Part shown: positions 44,269 through 52,500 of the stretch, one piece after another
Numbering within the stretch: position 1 is the stretch's first letter
Layout: each line of letters starts with the position of its first letter
Assembly: GCA_030141605.1 (NCBI GenBank)
Contig: JAQGDQ010000598.1
Span: 63,769-116,268 of the forward strand
Direction: 5' to 3'
Source of the DNA: Tubiluchus corallicola
Taxonomy: Eukaryota > Priapulida > Priapulimorpha > Priapulimorphida > Tubiluchidae
DNA length: 52,500 bases
Notes under the pieces: model-generated
The model's input: the letters and a program-made list of their open reading frames with translations, nothing else
Told to the model about the DNA's origin: nothing
The model's database searches: none
Program-made: the position numbers and the translations under genes

Positions 44269-45584
44269 TGGCTTGGACTGGACTGGTCTGTGCTGGACTA
44301 GATTCGACTGAACCTGTCTAGATCAAAGCGGAATGGACTGCACTGAGCAGGACTCTCGTAAATTTTCTTTGTACTTGGTTGTGAATCAGAGCCACTGCTG
44401 CTGTTGCCATTGTCACTATCATCATCATCAACATCATCGGCTTCTTCATTGTCATCTTTATCATCACCATCATCATTAGTAAGTTAGCAACACAGGTACT
44501 CGATAATTGCTGCATCGCCTAGGTATGTTCCTAACGTTTGCGTTCGACTAGCCTAGATGCTGAATTGCGCAGTAAAAATTCCCCCTTGTACAGTCAAATG
44601 AAGCCATTTATATTCTTTCCTAATTGTACAGTGCAACTCGCGATGAGACCGTTGTGAGCAATTGATTAAACTTTGCATCTTTATAATGCAAAGCTTAATG
44701 CAATTGTCTCATTTATAGGCGTTTTCATCAAAGCCCGCTGATTTAGCAAAGCCTTGTACGATTCTTCTGATTTTCGAATAGATTTTTCGTCTTCAAGTTA
44801 AATCCTTGGTCATTTAACATGAGAAGCCAAGGACAATACTTGTAGAAAAGTAGAATTATATGAGAACAAATCCAGAAAAATACAATCTTTGTAGCTATAT
44901 ATATATATAATCATCATTTGCCATTAAAATACATTGATAATCACTGATAAAAACTTTACAGAGAGTTAATAAAAACTTACACTGCTAAAGGCAAATGCGT
45001 CAGTGCAATCTAAACTACTGTGCAGTAATGGAAAGTAACGACGAATAAAATCAAACGTATTTACAGCTATGCACAAAAAAATGAAAAAAATTATGATTTA
45101 ATTAATATGGCCGTGGATATATAAATTCTGAATTAGTGTGTATGTTGTCGTACTGGTGTAATGGTATTTCATATCTGGTTAATATTAGTGATTTTAATTT
45201 TGTTTTAAATGCTGATAGAGACTTGATTTATTTAACCTGTAATGGTAGAGAATTCCAAAGTAGAATTGCTTGTTTGATTACAGAGTTTGTTCCATAGTGG
45301 GTATTTGTCCTAATTTGTTTTAGATTGCTTGTTCTGGAATTAACGATAGGATTTGGAAAAAAGGTTAATCTGTTATTCTGGAATGGTTTGCTGATGTTGT
45401 TAATATATTTAAATATAAAAAGCAGAGTAAAATATTCTTTTTGTGCTAACTTACTTGTTAGGTTATTCGTTGGTAATCGTCAATGTTCGTCTTAAATCGG
45501 CTCAGATCGTTCAGAGCTGATTCAAAACTGCTGATTGGCATTATGCAGACAGAAAACGTTTAGAAAAATAACAAGTCACTCAGT
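44269..45584. other. Unannotated stretch with short ATC repeats
   Basis: GGACTGGACTGG-type repeats (44275-44340) and an interrupted ATC tract (44413-44480). The rest, up to the LINE fragment, has no recognised feature. Part of 45100-45584 may belong to the LINE but contains stops. Confidence 0.4.
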
Positions 45585-45890
45585 ATGTTGGGTTTATTTC
45601 ACTGTTATCACTTAAACTTAGAGAAATATAACAAACAAATTTGCAAAAAATTGTCCATCTTTCCAACATTGTTTAATAATTCAGTCCAACCTAATAATCG
45701 GCGTTATTCAACCAGAATGAACGAGTTTGTCGTAAATTTGTGTAGAACAGACGTGGCACGGCAATTCATTGCAAATGTTGGTCCAAGGCTTTGGAATGAC
45801 GTAAATGATGAATTAAAAACTGTTCAGCCAATTCAAAAATTTAAAAAGAAATGTAAAACAATGATTTTCAATAAATACAACACTTCTTAA
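45585..45890 (+). pseudogene. LINE ORF2 C-terminal fragment
   Basis: A 101-codon ATG frame has the standard C-terminal pattern of CR1/L2/Jockey-group polyproteins: residues 39-44 RRYSTR, residues 66-76 GPRLWNDVNDE, residues 82-91 PIQKFKKKCK, stop shortly after. It is of the same kind as the piece at 9327-9520 but clearly a different, diverged copy. Polymerase domains are absent upstream, so it is a 5'-truncated insertion. Confidence 0.75.
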
Positions 45891-46300
45891 TATCCTATAC
45901 CTACTGCAGCAGTCATACTACAATCCTGGTACAGATTATGCAAAACAAGACATCATTGATAAATCTTTAGAGCTAATGTAAACATCGGACAATCTACCAT
46001 CTTTTTTTTCTACTATTTCCACTAACTCATCATTTTTCCAAACTTTTGTCATCTAACCTTTGTTCCTGTTCTTTTTTTGTTCACTAATCCATTCTTTTTT
46101 ATCGGGTTCACATGACAGTGGGTTTATACAAGCCTTTGCTTCTCTAGCCCACTGCAGTACAATTATTCTTTTATGATAATGATAGTGTATGAAATATAAT
46201 AATATATTACAGTGTCAAGTAACAATTTTGATGTCACCATGCATGGAATGTCACTGTATTGTATTGAATGTGATAATAATAAAACTTTAAACTTCCATTG
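45891..46300 (+). mobile_element. 3' UTR of the 45.6-kb LINE with stem-loop
   Basis: CAGTGGG (46116-46122) pairs exactly with CCCACTG (46148-46154) around a 25-base loop. AATAAAAC follows near 46280. Order and spacing resemble the hairpins in the tails at 9.6 and 48.1 kb. The 3' border is approximate. Confidence 0.55.
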
Positions 46301-46642
46301 GGAAAGCTATTTCCTACACCGCGGATTCAATAACTTCTTACGGTGTGTACTTGCTTTTTTAACACGAAATAAATATCGGACGTCTGGATTATAATTTGCT
46401 CAATATTTATTGTCTATTTCTTTAATCCAAACGTGACATTCCATCTAAACATAATAAAAAAAAATTACAGCTTAAATATCATTAGCCAAACGTCAATTGT
46501 GCATAATTTAGAGTTATACACCACAGTATCGTAGTTCCCATTTAACTAATTAACAAATTCTTAAAGTAATTAAAAGATATACATACGTACGTTATTAGCC
46601 CAAAATCTTGAGCAATTGTAGACACATAACGACAATATCTTA
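46301..46642. other. Unannotated A+T-rich stretch
   Basis: No recognised gene or repeat. Confidence 0.4.
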
Positions 46643-47106
46643 TTAACCCTTTCAGTTCCAAATTATTTTTAATAAGAAATATTTTTTGGCTTGGTACTTT
46701 TGTTTAGTATGTCCATCTTGTTTACACATAATAATTATTTTTTCTGTCTGTGCCCGCGTGCTAAATATCGCCTGTATTCCACAGGATACATTGGGATTCA
46801 ATGGAAGCATAAAATGTGCTTCATTTTGCAACTGCTGATAATTTTTTAAAGTATTTAAGACATTTAGTATGCATGCTATGCTGATCTGTACAAAGTCATA
46901 TCTAAAGTACTGTACCTTGCACAGTTTTTTATGCTATGTAGATTTTCTAGTTTGCCATTTTATCATCATTTTTAGTCTATTGTTATTGGCTTAAATCAAA
47001 ATAACTATTAACAGATCAAATAACTGTCAGTTTTAAAATTTTATTAATTTTAACGGCAGAAAATATTCTCGTATCCCACGGGATACAACGTGTATGAAAG
47101 GGTTAA
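46643..47106 (-). mobile_element. piggyBac-like MITE, copy 2 (more complete)
   Basis: TTAACCCTTTCAG at the left and ATGAAAGGGTTAA at the right, with TTAA on both sides (46643-46646 and 47103-47106). Subterminal GTATCCCACGGGATAC lies near 47072. It is the reverse complement of 43652-43986 plus about 130 bp in the middle. Non-coding. Confidence 0.82.
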
Positions 47107-47288
47107 CTTATCATCACACATCTTAACTCAACTAAATTCAGTAGACCACTGACCCAGATCAAACTGATCGTGTGATTAGGCCTAAAATCTCCACAAGGTG
47201 GTCGAACAGAGGACAAAGGGAGGCCAATATGCCAAATTTCCTGCATGCCGTCCTCTGACATGTTCCTTGTAGTAGGTGCATAGGCCAT
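47106..47288 (-). CDS. Unassigned 61-codon open frame
   Basis: Starts at an ATG in good context (AAAAATGG) and contains MSEDGMQEIWHIGLPLSSV and CGDFRPNHTISLIWV. The stop falls at the edge of the adjoining MITE, so any true 3' part has been replaced or lies beyond a splice site. Base composition is higher in G+C than its surroundings. I recognise no family; it may be a chance frame or a lost first exon. Confidence 0.2.
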
Positions 47289-48099
47289 TTTTTGGTTTTA
47301 ATTTAGTTTTCAATTATTGCCACGGTGCTGCCACCTGTTTGTTTATTTAGTAGGCTTTTTACCTTTTACAGTAGTCACTCTTTTAAAATTGAAGCACCTA
47401 ATATCCTTCAATACATTAACATTTTGGCCTTTCGTGAGCTATAGCTGTTGTAGTTGTATGACATTTTACCTGTCTTTTGGTTCTCTCCGCCATTGCTCTA
47501 TTTTTCTGACTGTGATGAGAATTATGACTGTGAATTTCTTACGAGTTTATTGCTGTGACATTATTGTTGTTCTTAAGGCAACTTGGAGTTCTCATTCCTG
47601 TTTTTGTAACTGTTAAATGTTCTAACAACGTAAGTTATTATTAATTAATTTCAATAATTACATAATTTTTATATCAGTTCTTGGTTATAGCAATACATTT
47701 AATCATGCAACTAATTTTCTTCTACTCAATGCAAATTAAACTAAATGTTAATAATTGTATTTCAGAATAAAGAAACTTTTGGTCAACACGTTAAACAGGT
47801 GTTTTCTATCCATTCCACTCCTTATAGGCATTTCTGCACAGTGTGTTCGTTCATTTGCTGCATTTTAGTCCACTAGCTGCATTTATGAGTTTAACCAGAT
47901 TGCTTGCTTTTTTGTTGTTGCATTCATGACTTGTTCAGTTGTTGTTTTAATATTTAACAGCATTATTTGCTTGTTTTTTTTCAATTGGTATAATTATAAT
48001 ATAGCTGTTTTGCATCTTGTTTATTTGCTACACTTAAGACCTAACCACGTATTTATTCGCTTAACCATGTAGCCTGCCGTGCTTTATAATATTTCTAAG
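47289..48099. other. Unannotated stretch, perhaps LINE 3' UTR in part
   Basis: T-rich on the + strand, with no recognisable reverse-transcriptase or C-terminal motif. A 99-codon frame (47317-47616) has no family feature. Confidence 0.35.
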
Positions 48100-48232
48100 T
48101 TATATAGGGGTGGCTGGCGTGATGACCTCCTGGTCTTTCGCCACCCCATCTCTACATACTTTACATAATGTGTTGTATTTGCGTTATAAATATTATATTA
48201 GATTATTTTAAATAAACCTTTGAATTGAATTG
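48100..48232 (+). mobile_element. LINE 3' end with 8-bp hairpin
   Basis: GGGGTGGC (48107-48114) pairs perfectly with GCCACCCC (48140-48147). AATAAA follows at 48211-48216 and the sequence ends in repeated TTGAA. No coding part is attached that I can recognise. Confidence 0.6.
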
Positions 48233-49150
48233 TGTTACCATGGTCACGCTCAGTATTCTGATTTTTCTTACAGTAGGCACTACATTAATTAATGGGTTTT
48301 TACTAATTAGAACTGCGTTTTTGCGACCTCCTCTCTCCACGCGGGCGTCTAAGAGTGCAACAATAGCTTGCGATTATTGGCCAGTTACTCGTAACGGTAA
48401 TAAAGATTTGCTCAGTGCGAGCAGTTTGCTTAATTTGAAACCGATACTTTAGCCACATAGATTAGTTGGACACTCAATAAGTTGTGCAAGTTTACAGTAA
48501 TTATGTGCCACGCAATTACACACAAAACCAACGGACAGACGAAGGAAGACAATCTCTTCCTGTGGGTTCAAAAGAATTATCGACCGGCGCGCAGTGAGTG
48601 CTGTACCAGCTGGCAACACTATTAATAGCAGAGATGCCAAGTTAAAGAGATTTTCTGATTTACAGCGGCGCGTAGCACATCAAAGATTAGCCATCAAGCA
48701 TAAGTAATGAGTGCGGGTTTGGATAATGACTAGGACTTTGTGGTACGCTATTTTTAGTGACGTCATTGAAATGAGTTTTGCTCTGCCTCTGACAGGTTAA
48801 ATAATGAAAATTAATTATTTCTTTACAAAAGAATCAATCAAGATAATGACCACTCAAAGCAAAACTTATGGTTAAATTATTAATACGGAAATAGGGTTAT
48901 AGTTAAGGGCTCATAATTAACATAATTGCCCAGTAAAATTTAGTGTACTATTTTTAACGACAATTTGCTATTGATAGGAGGTACCTGTTAGCGTTCTTCT
49001 TGAATTAGGCGAAATTGTACAATTTTCTGGTGCCGAATTCCACAAAGACCTGCCCCGAGGAAAAACATGAAGAGCAGCAGAAAAAAGAAGTACGAACAAA
49101 TAGTCTGTGTTTAGGAACCAGCGAGAAGAGGTACTTAGGTGACTTAGGTA
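48233..49150. other. Unannotated stretch
   Basis: A perfect TGACGTCA occurs near 48758. Short frames show no family. An open frame entering the CT array from 49015 begins without ATG. Confidence 0.35.
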
Positions 49151-49154
49151 ACTT

Positions 49155-49170
49155 TTCTCCCTCCCTCTCT

Positions 49171-49216
<46 letters not shown>

Positions 49217-49310
49217 GCCTCTCTCTCCTCTCTTGCTCTCTTTCTATCCCTCCCTCTTTCTTTTTCTCCTCCCCCCTCTCTTTCTTTCTCTCTCTTACCT
49301 TTCTCTCCTG

Positions 49311-49342
<32 letters not shown>

Positions 49343-49470
49343 TTCTCTCTTTCTCCTCCCCCCTCTCTCTCTCTTTCTCTCTTTCTCCTCCGCCCTCTCT
49401 CTCCCTTTCTCCTCTCTTTCTCTCTCGCTCTCTCTCCCTCTCTCTTTCCCTCTTTCTCTCTCACTCACAC
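49155..49470. repeat. Pyrimidine-rich (CT)n/(TTTC)n/(CCCTC)n tract
   Basis: About 315 bp of almost pure C and T on the + strand with a repeated TTTCTCCTCCCCCCTCTC module (three times with variation). Long Leu/Ser and Arg/Glu frames are by-products. Confidence 0.95.
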
Positions 49471-50261
49471 TCCCTACTTAACGCGTCATCCGCGGAAACA
49501 GCAAGAGCTCTTCAACGTGCGAGGTAGTGAAAAGTTAACCCTTAATCAGACCCAACCAATTGACAGTACAGTTTACAATTTATCAAATGGATTGTGTGAC
49601 AAGTTGTGGTGCCATTAATCAGGCTTCAAGGTCCCTGTTACAATAGAGTTTCGTTCACACATTCTGACATTTTAAACGGCTAATCCCCAGTCGATGTTAG
49701 GTGGTGCCTCACTGTCCCTTCCTCAAAGTAAAAGTTCTCATCAGAAGACTCACACTCAGTTTGAGATGAATGAAGTAACGTCCCTTCACTACCATGAACT
49801 TGTAATCATGCTGTCAGCGTTGAAGCCAAACCCTTTGAATCTCCACCGGGGCTTCTCTTCTTGTTCCATAGAGAAGTTAATCTAATGTGTGAATAAAGTC
49901 TTATAATTAACCAAGTCAAGTCTGAATCATTGAGAGGTATTTATTCATCAAAGAGGCTGAATGATGGACAACGGATGGATTAAGGCGGTTCATAAGTCCA
50001 AGATGAGCCATTGGTCAACGCAGCAGCTCTGAAGGAGTTCCACTAATCCCAATCAATGAACTGAGTTAATTAATTTTAGATCTTCAATGGTGACTGATTG
50101 CCGTTTGCAGGAAGTTGAACTTCGCTGGTGCTGCTTCCTATATTACTGTTCAAAACAGCAATTTAGAACTAAAAAATATTGATTTTATTGATTTTTACTA
50201 TGTAACAGTTATCGATGGATGACGAAGATTGTAAAGACAAATGATGACAGCTAAAAAAGTT
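49471..50261. other. Unannotated stretch
   Basis: No recognised gene. ATTCATAAG-type short motifs only. Confidence 0.4.
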
Positions 50262-50401
50262 GTTGTTGTTGATGCTGATGCTGATGATAATGATGATGAT
50301 GATGATGCTGATGCTGATGCTGATGCTGGTGATGATGATGATGCTGATGCTGATGCTGATGCTGATGCTGATGCTGATGCTGGTGATGATGATGATGATG
50401 A

Positions 50402-50476
<75 letters not shown>

Positions 50477-50479
50477 CGA

Positions 50480-50524
<45 letters not shown>

Positions 50525-50562
50525 TGACTATGATGATGTTGATGCTGTTGATGATGATGACG
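50262..50562. repeat. Compound (GAT)n/(GCT)n/(GAC)n microsatellite
   Basis: GATGCT blocks (50264-50335 and 50341-50382) frame shorter GAT runs, then GAC/GAT mixtures to 50535. The module of GATGCT repeats ending TGGTGATGATGAT occurs twice. The poly-Asp frame in the + direction is not supported as a gene. Confidence 0.95.
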
Positions 50563-51265
50563 TTTTTCATGACGCCGGCAAGGTTTTACTTAGCAAGTAA
50601 ATTGTTTTCTAGTAAAGTATTCCAGAGACAAAAAAATCCGAAAGAAAGTTGATTTCATAAGTAGTTGATCTGTATCTAGGACTGTCCAAATTAAAATGAT
50701 GAGCAACAACAGCAAAACTAATACTCAACAATAAACTGATGACATTCAGGAACCAATGAAAAAAGGTCCTGAGAGCATCTTTCATCACAGGTGGTTAGTT
50801 TAAACAATATTTTTATTGGATAAGAAATATTACAATCATAAGTACATTTATTTATAATAAAAAAAATAATGGGCAATGCTGATTGGCTAACAGGTGATCC
50901 CCGTATAACCTATATAAAATCTCTCACAAACTAGATAGGCACACGATTACAAGAACTGTTAGTTATTCATTAAGTAAGAAGGAAATTTAGAAAGTTTGTA
51001 ACTTGTTTTTTGAACAGCGGTCTGCAAAGGGGTGGCACAAGTTGGTTATGACGTGCTTGATGTTGATGTTAAGCTAGAAAAATTGAATGAGTGATGAAGA
51101 AGCTAATGAAAGAAAGATGAAAGTGTTGGGATCACGGGAACGCATAAATTTAAATAATTTGCCGTGTAAGGTAAAATTGGGAGATTATTAATGCACTATA
51201 GTTTTAATTTTATTAATTAAAGCGCCCACTTTGTATATAATAAACAAAATGATCAGAAATACTAT
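50563..51265. other. Unannotated stretch before the 35-bp satellite
   Basis: A TATATAAAA motif at about 50912 is followed by no recognisable exon. No repeat copy seen. Confidence 0.35.
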
Positions 51266-52500
51266 AGCATTGTTAGAATCAGGAGACAGTGAGATATTGC
51301 CACATTGTTAGAATCAAGAGACAGTGAGATATTGCCACATTGTTAGAATCAGGAGACAGTGAGATACTGCCACATTGTTAGAATCAGGAGACAGTGAGAT
51401 TCTGCCACATTGTTAGAATCAGGAGACAGTGAGATATTACCACATTGTTAGAATCGGGAGACAGTGAGATTCTGCCACATTGTTAGAATCAGGAGACAGT
51501 GAGATTCTGCCACATTGTTAGAATCAGGAGACAGTGAGATATTACCACATTGTTAGAATCAGGAGACAGTGAGATACTGCCACATTGTTAGAATCAGGAG
51601 ACAGTGAGATACTGCCACATTGTTAGAATCAGGAGACAGTGAGATACTGCCACATTGTTAGAATCAGGAGACAGTGAGATACTGCCACATTGTTAGAATC
51701 AGGAGACAGTGAGATACTGCCACATTGTTAGAATCAGGAGACAGTGAGATACTGCCACATTGTTAGAATCAGGAGACAGTGAGATACTGCCACATTGTTA
51801 GAATCAGGAAACAGTGAGATATTGCCACATTGTTAGAATCAGGAGACAGTAAGATACTGCCACATTGTTAGAATCAAGAGACAGTGAGATATTGCCACAT
51901 TGTTAGAATCAGGAGACAGTAAGATACTGCCACATAGTTAGAATCAGGAGACAGTGAGATATTGCCACATTGTTAGAATCAGGAGACAGTGAGATTCTGC
52001 CACATTGTTAGAATCAGGAGACAGTGAGATATTACCACATTGTTAGAATCAGGAGACAGTGAGATTCTGCCACATTGTTAGAATCAGGAGACATTGAGAT
52101 TCTGCCACATTGTTAGAATCAGGAGACAGTGAGATATTACCACATTGTTAGAATCAGGAGACAGTGAGATACTGCCACATTGTTAGAATCAGGAGACAGT
52201 GAGATACTGCCACATTGTTAGAATCAGGAGACAGTGAGATACTGCCACATTGTTAGAATCAGGAGACAGTGAGATACTGCCACATTGTTAGAATTAGGAA
52301 ACAGTGAGATATTGCCACATTGTTAGAATCAGGAGACAGTAAGATACTGCCACATTGTTAGAATCAAGAGACAGTGAGATATTGCCACATTGTTAGAATC
52401 AGGAGACAGTAAGATACTGCCACATAGTTAGAATCAGGAGACAGTGAGATATTGCCACATTGTTAGAATCAGGAGACAGTGAGATTCTGCCACATTGTTA
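51266..52500. repeat. 35-bp satellite, 35 or more copies, continues past the window
   Basis: Unit CACATTGTTAGAATCAGGAG, ACAGTGAGATACTGC; starts are 35 bp apart (51301, 51336 and so on). Variants at three or four positions (ATACTGC, ATTCTGC, ATATTGC, ATATTAC; AAGAG; GGAAA; AGTAAG; CACATAG) define longer order. The run around GGAAACAG at 51801 recurs at 52291 with the same following variants, an offset of 490 bp or 14 units. Confidence 0.97.

Noticed and set aside
49015-49527. 170-codon Leu/Ser-rich frame
   Set aside because: Two thirds is the CT-rich tract. The first 45 codons have no recognised homology and no ATG start.
51266-52500. CRISPR-like regular repeats
   Set aside because: Units are directly adjacent with no unique spacers, in animal DNA; this is a satellite. 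The same holds for the 69-, 71-, 74- and 129-bp arrays.

Overview
The window is nuclear DNA of an animal, most likely a marine invertebrate. The evidence is one recognisable metazoan protein-coding exon with a canonical splice donor, a 5S rRNA-like sequence whose variant bases resemble the mollusc/lophotrochozoan type more than the vertebrate type, many non-LTR retrotransposon tails, and A+T-rich DNA packed with tri- and tetranucleotide microsatellites. A mollusc or other lophotrochozoan is my best guess, from inference only. Nothing looks bacterial or organellar, and there is no CRISPR array or operon.

Only one ordinary gene part can be named: the first coding exon of CNRIP1 (cannabinoid receptor-interacting protein 1), + strand, 7970-8190, ending in GTAAGT. 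I did not find its later exons. If the gene continues past the right edge, the remaining 44 kb is intron; this is not shown. The other protein-like pieces are three C-terminal LINE fragments (9327-9520 +, 12319-12697 -, 45585-45890 +) and a few unassigned short open frames.

Most of the window is mobile-element and satellite DNA. 0-7 kb: degenerate tandem repeats, a TTAA-flanked MITE, a dispersed repeat, then long AGT, ATTC and GTCT microsatellites. 7-10 kb: CNRIP1 exon 1 and a LINE 3' end. 10-16 kb: a 69-bp minisatellite between short inverted repeats, a 330-bp fold-back, a minus-strand LINE, a tRNA-derived SINE whose tail grew into a microsatellite, and a 129-bp satellite. 16-26 kb: a nest of TTAAAGG-ended MITEs (T2/Kolobok-like), two solo LTRs with perfect 5-bp target duplications and heat-shock-element-like motifs, and a hAT MITE with a perfect 8-bp duplication. 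26-32 kb: SINE-like body, AATG repeats, a TTCGAA-rich hAT-like MITE, and more TTAA MITEs. 32-40 kb: four tandem arrays (150, 109, 71/72 and 74 bp). 40-43 kb: three 5S-rRNA-like segments, one joined to the SINE-like body also found at 26.9 kb, and an inverted copy of a 17.9-kb MITE. 43-50 kb: two piggyBac-like MITE copies in opposite orientation, LINE tails, and CT and GAT arrays. 51.27 kb to the end: a 35-bp satellite with a 14-unit higher-order repeat that runs off the edge.

The points most worth a second look are the LTR promoter with conserved heat-shock-like sites, the 5S-headed repeat, the TTAA MITE families that keep a perfect TGACGTCA core, and the higher-order structure of the satellites. 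All identifications were made by eye; no database search was run.
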